Assembly (NCBI GenBank): GCA_002280555.1
Contig: NCEE01000009.1
Coordinates: forward strand, 84,150 to 148,149
Reading direction: 5' to 3'
From: Sphingomonas sp. 32-62-10
GTDB lineage: Bacteria > Pseudomonadota > Alphaproteobacteria > Sphingomonadales > Sphingomonadaceae
DNA length: 64,000 nt
Positions 44,696-53,998 of this stretch are shown here, piece after piece (position 1 is the first letter of the stretch; each line of letters begins with the position of its first letter). The position numbers were made by a program, and so were the translations under genes. The notes under the pieces are model-generated. The model searched no databases and was not told the DNA's origin. It saw only the letters and a list, made by a program, of their open reading frames with translations.

Positions 44696-45046
44696 TCACT
44701 TCTTCGGCGTCAACGGCGCGACCGCCTCTTTGCCGAACTGCACGATCAGGTCGCCGATTTCACGGGCCTGAGTCATGCTGCGGCTGCCCTGTTCGCGGAT
44801 GAAATCGCCCTGGACCTTCATCACTTCGGTCAGATCCTTCGCCTTGGCCGCAGCGCGCATCGCGGCGAAGGCCTCGCGGGTGTTTTCCTCAGCCTGATCG
44901 AGCAGCTTCATGCCGACGGTCGAGCCGCTTTCGGCGAGCTTGGCGCTGGTTTCGCGCATCGCTTCGGTTGCCTTTTTGGCGGGCTCAACGATGCGGTCGT
45001 TGATCGTGTCCTTCACCTTGTCAGCGGTGTTCTTGGTATCGGCCAT
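44696..45046 (-). CDS. Phasin-family protein
   Basis: This 116-residue helical protein resembles phasins, which coat PHA or lipid granules: KVKDTINDRIVEPAKKATEAMRETSAKLAESGSTVGMKLLDQAEENTREAFAAMRAAAKAKDLTEVMKVQGDFIREQGSRSMTQAREI includes the family's repeated amphipathic helices and the FIRxQ block. Its start codon touches the stop of the wax ester synthase gene (one-base overlap), so the two are translated together. It fits the surrounding storage-lipid cluster. Confidence 0.85.
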   Translation of the reverse strand: MADTKNTADKVKDTINDRIVEPAKKATEAMRETSAKLAESGSTVGMKLLDQAEENTREAFAAMRAAAKAKDLTEVMKVQGDFIREQGSRSMTQAREIGDLIVQFGKEAVAPLTPKK

Positions 45047-46590
45047 TATGCGGGTTCCTTCGCTTTGGCTGCGCGCTTGCGCGGGGCAGCAGGGGTTTTG
45101 GCTTTGGCAGCAGGTTCCGCCACGGCCTTAGGCTTAGCGGCCGGGGCTTTCTTTACCGCAGCTTTGGGTTTGGCCGCAACCGGGACGGCGGGCGGTACCG
45201 GGTTCGCCGCCGCGACCTTAAGTGCTTCAAAAGCCTCACGCAACGATGCCGCATAAGCGTCAGGATCGGGCATCATCACCCGATCACAGGTGAAAGAAAT
45301 CGCGATTGTATCGGTGTAGCTGTAGATCGTGTTGATCAGCCCCATCGAATCGAACACCGGGCCAAGCCCGTACATGGCTACCATCTTTGCGCCGCAGAAA
45401 TAGAGCGGCACCCGGCTGCCCGGCACGTTCGTGACCACGCAATTGAAGACGGGCGCATGCGCGTTGGCTGCGCCCACCCGTGTATAAAGCCGCGCGGCGA
45501 GTCCGGCGAGGCCCGAGGGGATGAGCTGGCTATAATCGGTGAGCGTACGCGCGCCGACCGCGCCGGTCATTGCCTTGGAATTGGCAGCTTCGGCATGGAC
45601 ATGCGCGAGGCGTTCAAGTGGGTCGGCGATATGCGTGCCCAGTCCGACCACCATGGCAGACACCAGATTGCCGAGCGCGGCTTTCTCCCCTTCCGCGCGC
45701 ACCGAGATCGGCGCCATCGCGGTGAGTGATTCGGCGGGCAATTCGCCCTTGGCCTCCAGATAACCGCGAAGGCCACCGCCGACGATCGCGAGGATCACGT
45801 CGTTCACCGTCGCGCCCGGCACCGCATCCTTGATCGCGCGGATATCCTTCAACGGAAACGGTGCCGCATCGAACACGCGGTGCGCGGCGACCTTGCCGTT
45901 GAAGCGCGTCTTGGGCTCACCCTTGCTGACACTCATCGTCAGCTTGGCCATGCCGGGCAGCGATCGGCCGATGGTCTCCGCGACACGCATCGGCTGGCGC
46001 AGCGAGTTGAAATAGCTGCGCATCAGCAGTTCAGCGACATTGGGCATCGATTCGGGCGACCAGCTGTCTTTCACCTCGCGCGGGCGCATGCTGGCGTCGA
46101 GATCATGCACAGCGGCAGACATTTCGACGCCCGACATGCCGTCGATCGCGGCGTGATGCACTTTCGAGACGAGCGCGAAGCAGCCGGGCGGCAGGCCCTC
46201 GACATTGTCGAGCCCCTCGACGATCGTGAATTCCCACAAGGGCTTGGCGAGGTCCATCGGCCGCGAGTGCAACCGCGCGACCTGGATGCAGAGCTGCCGC
46301 CAATCGCCGGGCTTTGGCAGCGCGATGTGGCGGACATGGAATTCGATGTCGAACTCGGGGTCCTCGATCCAGTATGGATGATCGAGATCGAACGGCACGC
46401 GCACCAACCGCTGGCGGAAGCTCCGCGCGCTGCCGAGACGGCTTTCGATGAATTTCAAGATATCCTTGAACCGCACGAACCCGCCCGGGGCGGTCGACGG
46501 ATCATAAATGCCGACCGAGCCGATATGCATCGGCGTGTGCGGCGTTTCCAGATAGACAAACGACGCGTCCTGGCCTGACAGTTGTAGCAT
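45046..46590 (-). CDS. Wax ester synthase/diacylglycerol acyltransferase (WS/DGAT)
   Basis: This 514-residue bifunctional acyltransferase esterifies long-chain alcohols or diacylglycerol with acyl-CoA. The active site is HHAAIDG (His145-His146...Asp150-Gly151), with the family-wide PLWEFTIVEGL, VPGATVNDVILAIVGGGLRGYL, NCVVTNVPGS and SYTDTIAISFTCDRV blocks. Unlike typical members, the last 50 residues form an Ala/Lys/Pro tail (KPKAAVKKAPAAKPKA and similar) like histone H1-type or PhaF tails. Such a tail might tether lipid bodies to DNA. Co-translated with the phasin gene. Confidence 0.9.
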   Translation of the reverse strand: MLQLSGQDASFVYLETPHTPMHIGSVGIYDPSTAPGGFVRFKDILKFIESRLGSARSFRQRLVRVPFDLDHPYWIEDPEFDIEFHVRHIALPKPGDWRQLCIQVARLHSRPMDLAKPLWEFTIVEGLDNVEGLPPGCFALVSKVHHAAIDGMSGVEMSAAVHDLDASMRPREVKDSWSPESMPNVAELLMRSYFNSLRQPMRVAETIGRSLPGMAKLTMSVSKGEPKTRFNGKVAAHRVFDAAPFPLKDIRAIKDAVPGATVNDVILAIVGGGLRGYLEAKGELPAESLTAMAPISVRAEGEKAALGNLVSAMVVGLGTHIADPLERLAHVHAEAANSKAMTGAVGARTLTDYSQLIPSGLAGLAARLYTRVGAANAHAPVFNCVVTNVPGSRVPLYFCGAKMVAMYGLGPVFDSMGLINTIYSYTDTIAISFTCDRVMMPDPDAYAASLREAFEALKVAAANPVPPAVPVAAKPKAAVKKAPAAKPKAVAEPAAKAKTPAAPRKRAAKAKEPA

Positions 46591-46605
46591 TGCTTCCTCC
46601 CCGCT

Positions 46606-46738
46606 TATTCCTCCCCAGTATGGGGAGGGGGACCAATCGCTCCTTCAGCGATTGGTGGAGGGGGCTCGTCACCAGCGCTACATTCGCGGCATGCCCCCTC
46701 CACCGCTTCGCGGTCCCCCTCCCCGTGCCGGGGAGGAT
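46606..46738. repeat. GC-rich palindromic repeat between WS/DGAT and P450 genes
   Basis: CCTCCCCAGTATGGGGAGG, a second hairpin CAATCGCTCCTTCAGCGATTG, and a third unit CCCTCCACCGCTTCGCGG followed by CCCTCCCCGTGCCGGGGAGG lie in a row. This type recurs in sphingomonads but appears once in this window. Confidence 0.75.
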
Positions 46739-46744
46739 TATTTG

Positions 46745-49700
46745 TTACTTCCCGAACCCGAATACGTCCTGATGGAAGCGCCCTTGTTCGATCATTGCCT
46801 CAAGCCAGTCGGATCCGCTGGCATGATCCCCACCCTGCTTGTCTACCGCGATGCGGATCAAGGCATCGCGTACCGCAGGCGCCATGAATTTGCCATCGCC
46901 GCAGACATAGATGTGCGCGCCGCCCTCGATCGCGGCCCATAGCTGATCGCGCGCATCCCACATCGCGTCCTGCACATAGCGCCATTTGAAATCGCTGACC
47001 GCGGAGAAGGCGACGAAGGGTTCGATCACGCCATCGCTCGCCCAGCTTTCCATCTCGCTGCGGCAATACCAGTCGTGATCGGGGTGCCGGCAGCCGAAGA
47101 AGAGGAGCGAGATTGCCACCTCAGCGCCCGCCGCCATTTGCGCGGCACGCTCGCCGATGAAACCACGAAGTGGCGCAAAGCCGGTGCCGGGGCCGATCAG
47201 GATCATCGGCGTAGCCGGGTCAGCGGGCGGGGCGAAGGCGGGATTGGGGCGGCGGACATAGCCGAACACGGCATCACCGGGCATCACCCGCTGCATATAG
47301 CTGGATGCAAAGCCGCGATGCTCGCCAAGGCCGGACCAGGCGGGGGCCTCCATCGTGCCGACGATCAAATCGGCGATGCTCGGATCGACCAAAGGCGATG
47401 ACGCGATCGAATAGAAACGCGGCGCGATGGCGGAGGAGAGTTCGACCAGGCTGTCGAGCGACAGTTCGGCGGCCGGGTGAAGATCGAGCAGGTCGAGGAT
47501 GCTGAGCCGCTTCGCCGCGATTTCGGAATCGAACGCGCCTTCCAGCCGCGCCAGTTCCTTCTTGGTATTTGGGCAGCGTGTCTGCTCGCCGATCACCGCG
47601 AGCGCGCGACGCGGGAGCGTGTCGGACAATTCGACGAACTCGGCGAGCAATTGCTGCACCGTCACTGTCTGGCCGAGCGGCAAATGGCGGAAACGGCCGC
47701 CCTGGGCGTCAATCCGCAACTGCGTCGCGCCGTCGAGCCCCAGCCGCGCGATAGCGCGCTCCACCAGTTCTGGTCGGTTCTGGGCATAGACCGCGATGTG
47801 ATCCCCGGCGTGATACCGCTGCCCCTCCGGCAGCCTGATCCGAATGAAGCGGGTCGAGGGGCGCGGCGGCTCGATGGCGAAATCCCACAAGCTTTCGGCG
47901 GGGCGGACCATTTCCTCGTTGGCGACGATCTCCAGCCGCTGGGCATGTTCGGGCAGCACCTGCGCGCGCGTCGCCGCCGCATCAACCGGCTGGAGCGACA
48001 AGGTGGAGCGCTGTTCGGACGGTGCAACCTCGCTGCCCAACGCCTTCCACAGATCGCGAACGAAGCTGGCGACCGCGCCATCGAAATCGCCCTGCCCGTC
48101 CGCCTCACCGCGCGGCACCAGCCGGGTCGCGCCGAGCGACGCGATCGTATCGTCGATGCGCTTGGGGAAATGCTGATAGTTCGGCCATTGGCTGTTGCCG
48201 ATGCCGAGCACCGCAAACTTCGCGCCGCTCCAATCGAGCGTATCCACCTGGCCCGAATCGATCAGCCGTTCGATCTCCACCGCGCTGTCGGGTGCGCGGC
48301 CGTTATACGTCGCGGTGACGATGACGATCACCTTATCCTCGGGCAGATGCCCGGCGATGAACGCCTCGTCCATCGATCGCACCGCGGTTTCGAAGCCGTC
48401 GACGCTGGCACGTTCGGCGATTTCCTCGGCAATGTCACGCGCAGTGCCGAGGCTGGTGCCATAGAGCACGCTGAACCGCTGGCCATTGCCGGAAACGGTC
48501 GCGGCAGGCGCGGTTTCGGTTGGCACCTTGGTGGCGGGCGCGACAGACATGCGTTCATGCGGCGCGCGGAGCCGCACCCGCATGAAAAACTGATCGGGCT
48601 TGATCGACAGCGTTTCCTTGATCCGCAACTTGTACATATGCGGATCGCCGATCGCGAATTTCTGCAGGATCATGGCGAGCGCGAGCTTGGCCTCGACCAT
48701 CGCGAACTGACGGCCGATACACGCGCGCTCGCCATTGCCGAACGGCTTGTAGCTGTGCGGGTGATGCTTCGCCTCATTCTCTGGCAACCAGCGATCGATA
48801 TCGAACTCATCGGGATTGGCCCAGGCGCCCGGGAAGCGGTGGAGGCCGGGCGAGAAAACGTTGACGGGGCGGTCCTTGCGCAGGTTCCACTTGCCGTTGC
48901 CGATGCTCGTATCTTCGAACGGCGCCAGCGTGAAGGCGGGCGCAGTCGGCCAAAGGCGGAGCGCTTCCTTGAGGATGCGCTCGATCACCACCAATTGCGC
49001 GTTCTGCGCATAATCCGGCCGGGTATCGCCGGGCAGCACGCGGTCGACCTCGGCATAGGCCTGCGCCAGCACATGCGGATTACGCAGCAAATGATAGAGC
49101 GCGAAGGTCAGCATCCCCGACGTCGTCTCATGCCCCGCGATCAGGAAGGTGAGCACCTGGTAGCGGATGTTGATGTCGTCGAGCGTCTCCCCGGTCTCGG
49201 GATCGGCCGCCGCGATCATCAGATTGAGCAGATCCTTCCCGTCATTCGGATGCTTGCGACGCTCCGCGATGATGCCGTCGACCAGCGCGTTCATCAGCGC
49301 GATATCGGCCTCGAACTGACGCTCGGCTTTCTTGGCGAAGCGTTGCTGCATCGGCAGCCGGGTGATCATGTTGAGCGATTCCCCGAGTGCGCGGCCAAGC
49401 GCCTCCAGAAACGGGTCGAGCTCCTCATGCTCGAAGCTGTTGAAACGGTGCCCAAAGCCCGCGACCGCGATCGAATCGAGCGTGAAGCGGGTCATGTCGT
49501 CCGCCACGAGCACGTCATTGCCCGACAGCCGCGACCACTTGGCGACGAGCTGGTCCGCCACCTCCAGCATCATGTCGAAATAGCCCTTCATCGCGCGCTG
49601 GCTGAACGCGGGGAGCAGAATGCGGTGCGCCTTGCCCCAATTCTCCTCCTCGCTGAACGCGGTGAACAGACCATCGCCGGCGAAGCGCCGCACGACGCGC

Positions 49701-49945
49701 AGGCCCGGCCCGGGCATCTTGCGGAAGCGCGTTTCGTCGCACAGCTCGGCAACGAGATCGGGATCAGTGACGAACAGCCCGACCCGGCTGCCGAACTTTA
49801 GCTTGAAGATGCCCTCGGGAAAATCGCGCCCGGCGTGCAACAAATAGCCGATCAGGCCCTGGCGGATGATGTGGTGCAGATGGCCGACAACGGGCAACGC
49901 AGGGGGAGAGGGAAAAGTGGACGCTTTGTCGATTACGGACGCCAT
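46745..49945 (-). CDS. Self-sufficient cytochrome P450-NADPH reductase fusion (CYP102-like)
   Basis: This 1066-residue protein joins a P450 haem domain to a diflavin reductase, as in P450 BM3, which hydroxylates fatty acids subterminally. In the haem domain, the I-helix is LIAGHETTSG, the ExxR is EALR, and the haem ligand is Cys409 in FGNGERACIGRQF. An FMN-binding flavodoxin domain follows from about residue 488 (VLYGTSLGTARDIAEEIAE), then an FAD/NADPH module with GDHIAVYAQNRPELV, RFYSIASSP and MILIGPGTGFAPLRGFIGER. No signal peptide is present, so it is cytosolic. Downstream of it lies WS/DGAT, consistent with lipid metabolism. Confidence 0.93.
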   Translation of the reverse strand: MASVIDKASTFPSPPALPVVGHLHHIIRQGLIGYLLHAGRDFPEGIFKLKFGSRVGLFVTDPDLVAELCDETRFRKMPGPGLRVVRRFAGDGLFTAFSEEENWGKAHRILLPAFSQRAMKGYFDMMLEVADQLVAKWSRLSGNDVLVADDMTRFTLDSIAVAGFGHRFNSFEHEELDPFLEALGRALGESLNMITRLPMQQRFAKKAERQFEADIALMNALVDGIIAERRKHPNDGKDLLNLMIAAADPETGETLDDINIRYQVLTFLIAGHETTSGMLTFALYHLLRNPHVLAQAYAEVDRVLPGDTRPDYAQNAQLVVIERILKEALRLWPTAPAFTLAPFEDTSIGNGKWNLRKDRPVNVFSPGLHRFPGAWANPDEFDIDRWLPENEAKHHPHSYKPFGNGERACIGRQFAMVEAKLALAMILQKFAIGDPHMYKLRIKETLSIKPDQFFMRVRLRAPHERMSVAPATKVPTETAPAATVSGNGQRFSVLYGTSLGTARDIAEEIAERASVDGFETAVRSMDEAFIAGHLPEDKVIVIVTATYNGRAPDSAVEIERLIDSGQVDTLDWSGAKFAVLGIGNSQWPNYQHFPKRIDDTIASLGATRLVPRGEADGQGDFDGAVASFVRDLWKALGSEVAPSEQRSTLSLQPVDAAATRAQVLPEHAQRLEIVANEEMVRPAESLWDFAIEPPRPSTRFIRIRLPEGQRYHAGDHIAVYAQNRPELVERAIARLGLDGATQLRIDAQGGRFRHLPLGQTVTVQQLLAEFVELSDTLPRRALAVIGEQTRCPNTKKELARLEGAFDSEIAAKRLSILDLLDLHPAAELSLDSLVELSSAIAPRFYSIASSPLVDPSIADLIVGTMEAPAWSGLGEHRGFASSYMQRVMPGDAVFGYVRRPNPAFAPPADPATPMILIGPGTGFAPLRGFIGERAAQMAAGAEVAISLLFFGCRHPDHDWYCRSEMESWASDGVIEPFVAFSAVSDFKWRYVQDAMWDARDQLWAAIEGGAHIYVCGDGKFMAPAVRDALIRIAVDKQGGDHASGSDWLEAMIEQGRFHQDVFGFGK

Positions 49946-50007
49946 TCAGTTTCTCTCCTGCGCGGTTGCACCTCACCACAAGGCGGCAGCGAGCGCAATG
50001 CGCGGAT

Positions 50008-50850
50008 TCACCCGATTGCCGCAACCATCGCTAACAACCGTTCCGCCTCGACCAGATGAAGCCGCTCGACCATCCGTCCGTCGAGGCGGATCGCGCCCTT
50101 TCCCGCGTTCTCCGGCAGGGCAAATGCTGCACTGATGCTGCGCGCTTTGGCGATTTCGTCGGGCGTTGGCGAAAACACCGCGTTGCAGGGATCGATCTGA
50201 GCCGGATGGATCAATGTCTTCCCGTCGAAGCCGAGCACCAGCCCCTGCTCGGCCTCCGCGGTGAACCGATCGAGATCGCTGAATTCGTTGCACACCCCGT
50301 CGAGCGCGATCAGCCTGCGGGAGCGCGCGGCGGCGAGCGCCAGCGTCAAGATCGGCAGCAAGGTCGCCCGGTCCGGCGCCATCTTGCTGCGCATTTCGAG
50401 CGCGAGATCATTGGTGCCCATCACGAATCCACCGAGCCGCGTGTGCGGTGCGCAATCGGCGATCGCCTGCAACTGCCCCACCGCCAGGCACGTCTCGATC
50501 ATCACCCATAGCTGCACGCCGGGCCGGGCGAGGTCGAGCGCCGCATTGTAGCGCGCGATATCGTCTGGGCCGTTCACCTTCGGCACCAGTACCGCACCAA
50601 TATCGAGCGTCACCGCCGCCAACAGATCATCCAAGCCCCATTCGGTATCGATGGCGTTGACGCGCAGCACCGTCGACCGCTGCCCGAACCCGCCTGCCCC
50701 GAACGCCGCCACCGCCGCCGATCGCGCGGTGGCTTTCATCTCCGGCGCGACCGCATCCTCCAGATCCAGGATCACTGCGTCGCACGGCAGGGTGCGCGCC
50801 TTGGCGATGGCGCGTTCATTGGAGGCGGGCAGGTAAAGCGCGCTGCGCAT
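50008..50850 (-). CDS. HpcH/HpaI aldolase or citrate lyase beta-like protein
   Basis: This 280-residue protein matches the CitE/HpcH family: MRSALYLPASNERAIAKA, ILDLEDAVAPEMK (metal-binding Glu/Asp), VRVNAIDTEWGLDDL, VLVPKVN, VMIETCLAV, GTNDLALEMR, LDGVCNEFSD and GFDGKTLIHPAQI. Members cleave citryl-CoA, malyl-CoA or related esters; stand-alone CitE-like proteins act in (S)-malyl-CoA or citramalyl-CoA breakdown. The start at 50850 begins after a family-1 REP element. It is divergent from gcdH. Confidence 0.9.
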   Translation of the reverse strand: MRSALYLPASNERAIAKARTLPCDAVILDLEDAVAPEMKATARSAAVAAFGAGGFGQRSTVLRVNAIDTEWGLDDLLAAVTLDIGAVLVPKVNGPDDIARYNAALDLARPGVQLWVMIETCLAVGQLQAIADCAPHTRLGGFVMGTNDLALEMRSKMAPDRATLLPILTLALAAARSRRLIALDGVCNEFSDLDRFTAEAEQGLVLGFDGKTLIHPAQIDPCNAVFSPTPDEIAKARSISAAFALPENAGKGAIRLDGRMVERLHLVEAERLLAMVAAIG

Positions 50851-50891
50851 GGGGCGGTATTGTGATATCAGCGTCTTTCTCCCGTCCTCGA

Positions 50892-50947
50892 TGTGCTCCC
50901 GCGAAGGCGGGAGCCCAGACTGGGTCCCCGCCTTCGCGGGGACACAA
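50892..50947. repeat. REP-like palindrome, family 1 copy C
   Basis: Identical over its length to the copy at 32875-32930. It lies in the divergent intergenic region between the CitE-like gene and gcdH. Confidence 0.9.
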
Positions 50948-51019
50948 AGGGTGAGCGAGGGGCTAGACAAATCGACTGCAAGATTAAAGAGCAGCCGAAA
51001 GATTGCAGGAGCCACGACA

Positions 51020-52204
51020 ATGAGCACCATGGGCCGGTTCGACTGGGCAGACCCCTTCAACCTCGACGATCAGCTCGACGAGGACGAACGGATGATCCGC
51101 GATACGGCAGCCGCCTATGCGCAGGACAAGCTCGCGCCGCGCATTATCGATGCGTTCCAGCACGAAACCACCGATCCGGAGATTTTCCGCGAAATGGGCG
51201 CGCTCGGTCTGCTCGGGCCGACGGTGCCGGAGGAATATGGCGGCGTCGGCGCGTCCTATGTCGCGTACGGCCTGGTCGCGCGCGAGGTGGAGCGAATCGA
51301 TTCGGGGTACCGATCGATGATGTCGGTCCAGTCGAGCCTGGTGATGTACCCGATCCACGCGTTCGGCAGCGAAGAGCAAAAGCGCAAATATCTGCCCAAA
51401 CTGGCGACGGGCGAGTTTATCGGCTGTTTCGGGCTGACCGAACCCGATGCCGGTTCGGACCCCGGCGGGATGACGACCAAGGCGGTGAAGACCAACGGCG
51501 GTTATCTAATCTCCGGCGCCAAGACCTGGATTTCCAATGCACCGATCGCCGACGTGTTCATCGTCTGGGCGAAATCGGAAGCGCATGGCGGCGGCATTCG
51601 CGGGTTCATTCTGGAAAAGGGGATGAAGGGGCTGAGCGCGCCCAAGATCGAGGGCAAATTGTCGCTGCGCGCGTCAATCACAGGCATGATCCAGATGGAT
51701 GAGGTCGAGGTGGGCGAAGACGCGCTGCTGCCCGAGGTGCAAGGGCTGAAGGGGCCGTTCGGCTGCCTGAACCGGGCACGCTATGGCATCAGCTGGGGTG
51801 CGATGGGTGCGGCGGAATTCTGCTTCCACGCGGCACGCCAATATGGCCTCGATCGCAAGCAGTTCGGGCGGCCGCTGGCTGCGACGCAGCTGTTCCAGAA
51901 GAAGCTGGCGGATATGCAGACTGATATCGCGATGGGCTTGCAGGCGAGCTTGCGCGTCGGGCGGTTGATGGACCAGCACAAGTTCGCGCCGGAGATGGTC
52001 TCGATCGTCAAACGCAACAATGTCGGCAAGGCGCTCGATATTGCGCGGGCTGCGCGCGACATGCACGGCGGCAACGGCATTGCTGGCGAATATCAGGTGA
52101 TGCGCCATGCCGTGAACCTGGAAACGGTGAACACCTATGAAGGCACGCATGACGTGCACGCGCTGATCCTTGGCCGCGCGATCACGGGGATTTCGGCGTT
52201 CTGA
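51020..52204 (+). CDS. gcdH: Glutaryl-CoA dehydrogenase
   Basis: GcdH (394 residues) oxidises and decarboxylates glutaryl-CoA to crotonyl-CoA in lysine, tryptophan and glutarate degradation. The acyl-CoA dehydrogenase folds are complete: GLTEPDAGSDPGG (FAD/CoA loop), TWISNAPIADVFIVWAK, and the catalytic Glu374 in NTYEGTHDVHALILGRAITG, a sequence nearly identical to human GCDH. The ATG at 51020 has GCAGGAGCC upstream. A GNAT gene overlaps its stop codon and a CaiB/BaiF transferase follows, consistent with a glutarate module. Confidence 0.95.
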   Translation: MSTMGRFDWADPFNLDDQLDEDERMIRDTAAAYAQDKLAPRIIDAFQHETTDPEIFREMGALGLLGPTVPEEYGGVGASYVAYGLVAREVERIDSGYRSMMSVQSSLVMYPIHAFGSEEQKRKYLPKLATGEFIGCFGLTEPDAGSDPGGMTTKAVKTNGGYLISGAKTWISNAPIADVFIVWAKSEAHGGGIRGFILEKGMKGLSAPKIEGKLSLRASITGMIQMDEVEVGEDALLPEVQGLKGPFGCLNRARYGISWGAMGAAEFCFHAARQYGLDRKQFGRPLAATQLFQKKLADMQTDIAMGLQASLRVGRLMDQHKFAPEMVSIVKRNNVGKALDIARAARDMHGGNGIAGEYQVMRHAVNLETVNTYEGTHDVHALILGRAITGISAF

Positions 52205-52743
52205 TGCGCGAGCAGACTCCGTGGGATCCGCAACCGACGCTGACGGGGGCGAGTGTGACGCTGTCGCCGCTGCGGGCGGAGGATTGGGATGCGCTGTTCG
52301 CGGTCGCCGCCGATCCGCTGATCTGGGAAGTGCACCCGGCACATGATCGCTGGCAGGAGCCGGTGTTTCGCCGTTTCTTTGCCGATGCGATGGAGAGCGG
52401 CGGGTGTCTGGTGATCCGAGACAACGCGACTGGCGAGGTGATCGGGTCGAGCCGGTACGATCGCAGCCGGGTGGAACCGGGCGAAGTGGAGATCGGCTGG
52501 ACGTTCCTCGCGCGCGCTTATTGGGGTGGCGCGACCAACCGCGAGATCAAGACGCTGATGATCGCCCACGCGCTGCGCTGGTTCGATGCCGCCGTCTTTT
52601 ATGTCGGCGAAACCAATGTCCGATCACGCCGCGCGATGGAAAAGATCGGCGGCGAATTGCTGGTGGACCGGGTGCCGGTGTTCGACATGGCCGGCATGTC
52701 GACCCCGCACGTGGTGTACGCGATCCGGCAGCCTTTGGCGTGA
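52204..52743 (+). CDS. GNAT-family N-acetyltransferase
   Basis: This 179-residue GNAT protein is of the RimJ/RimL-like type: LTGASVTLSPLRAEDWDALFAVAADP, VIRDNATGEVIGSSRYDRSRVEPGEVEIGWTFLARAYWG and TNVRSRRAMEKIGGELLVDRVPVFD. Such proteins often acetylate antibiotics, tRNA-linked or ribosomal protein N-termini. Its start shares a base with the gcdH stop (TGATG), so it is co-translated with gcdH. The link to glutarate use is unknown. Confidence 0.87.
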   Translation: MREQTPWDPQPTLTGASVTLSPLRAEDWDALFAVAADPLIWEVHPAHDRWQEPVFRRFFADAMESGGCLVIRDNATGEVIGSSRYDRSRVEPGEVEIGWTFLARAYWGGATNREIKTLMIAHALRWFDAAVFYVGETNVRSRRAMEKIGGELLVDRVPVFDMAGMSTPHVVYAIRQPLA

Positions 52744-52761
52744 GGTTACTTCCCCACCCTG

Positions 52762-52851
52762 CCGTCATTCCTGCGAAAGCGGGAACCCATGGATCGGTGC
52801 CGTCACGATTGATGCGCAATCCGTGGGTCCCCGCTTTCGCGGGGATGACGA
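52762..52851. repeat. REP-like palindrome, family 3
   Basis: CGTCATTCCTGCGAAAGCGGGAACCCATGG and the complementary GGGTCCCCGCTTTCGCGGGGATGACG form an interrupted inverted repeat of 90 bases. It lies between the GNAT and CaiB/BaiF genes. Confidence 0.85.
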
Positions 52852-52867
52852 TTGGGGAAATGCGTTG

Positions 52868-53998
52868 GTGATCCGCCCACTCTCCGGCACCAAGGTGGTC
52901 GAGTTGGCGCGGATCCTCGCCGGGCCGTGGTGCGGGCAATTGCTCGCCGACCTCGGGGCCGAGGTGGTGAAGGTCGAGCGGCCGGGTGCGGGCGATGACA
53001 CGCGCCATTGGGGACCGCCTTTCATGATCGCGGCGGACGGGAGCAATCTCGACGCTGCCTATTATCACTCGACCAATCGCGGCAAATCATCGATCGCGAT
53101 CGATATCACGACACTGGAAGGCCAAGCGCAGGTCCGCGCTTTGATCGCCGAAGCGGATGTCGTGATCGAGAACTACAAGGTCGGCGGTCTCGCCAAATAT
53201 GGCCTCGATCATGCGAGCCTGAGCGCGATCAATCCTCGGCTGATCACCTGTTCGATCACTGGCTTCGGCCAAACCGGCCCCTATGCACACCGTGCAGGTT
53301 ATGATTTCATCATTCAGGGCATGGGCGGCAGCATGTCGATGACCGGCGAGCCTGACGGCGCCCCGCAGAAATCGGGCATTGCCTATGCCGACATTTTCAC
53401 CGGCGTTTATTCGGCCGTCGCGATCCTGGCCGCATTGCGTCAGCGCGAGGCAACGGGAAGGGGCGCGCATATCGATATGGCGCTGCTCGACACGCAGGTG
53501 GCCGTCCTCGCCAATCAGGCACTCAACTGGATGGCATCAGGCGTGGTGCCGCACCGGATGGGCAACGGCCATGCGAACCTTGCCCCCTATCAGTCGTTCG
53601 TCTGTGCTGACGGCGATCTGATCATTGCCGTGGGCAATGACGGCCAGTTCGCCAAATTGTGCGAGGTACTGAAGCTGCCCCTTGCCGATGATCCGCGCTT
53701 TGCCACCAACCCCGCGCGCGTCACCAATCGCGCGGCGCTGATCGCCGCACTCACCGCGAACATCGTCAACTGGGCAAAAGCCGATCTGTACGAGGCGCTC
53801 GAACAGGCAGGCGTGCCCGCCGGACCGATCAACCGGGTTGACGAGGTATTCGCCGATCCGCAGGTAATCGCCCGGGCCATGGCAATTGATCGCGACGGCA
53901 TTCCCGGCGTCGCGAGCCCGATCGTCATCGATGGGAAGCGTATGGTATCGGCAACGGCCAGCCCACCCCGCCCCCTTGATGGAGCAGCCGCCCAATGA
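52868..53998 (+). CDS. CaiB/BaiF-family CoA-transferase
   Basis: This 376-residue class III CoA-transferase has the family blocks LSGTKVVELARILAGPWCGQLLADLGAEVVKVERPG, YYHSTNRGKSSIAIDI, DVVIENYKVGGLAKYGLDH with the catalytic-acid region, SITGFGQTGPYAHRAGYDFIIQGMGG and the late GNGHANLAPYQSF. Family members move CoA between acids through a glutamyl anhydride. Placement after gcdH points to succinyl-CoA:glutarate CoA-transferase activity, as in eukaryotic SUGCT (inference). GTG start at 52868; the next gene's ATG overlaps its stop. Confidence 0.88.
   Translation: MIRPLSGTKVVELARILAGPWCGQLLADLGAEVVKVERPGAGDDTRHWGPPFMIAADGSNLDAAYYHSTNRGKSSIAIDITTLEGQAQVRALIAEADVVIENYKVGGLAKYGLDHASLSAINPRLITCSITGFGQTGPYAHRAGYDFIIQGMGGSMSMTGEPDGAPQKSGIAYADIFTGVYSAVAILAALRQREATGRGAHIDMALLDTQVAVLANQALNWMASGVVPHRMGNGHANLAPYQSFVCADGDLIIAVGNDGQFAKLCEVLKLPLADDPRFATNPARVTNRAALIAALTANIVNWAKADLYEALEQAGVPAGPINRVDEVFADPQVIARAMAIDRDGIPGVASPIVIDGKRMVSATASPPRPLDGAAAQ

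Noticed and set aside
47477..49801. A 774-codon plus-strand frame opposite the P450 reductase fusion
   Set aside because: Composition (Arg, Gln, His, Asp rich) is typical of antisense reading of GC-rich genes, and the P450 gene on the other strand is complete.
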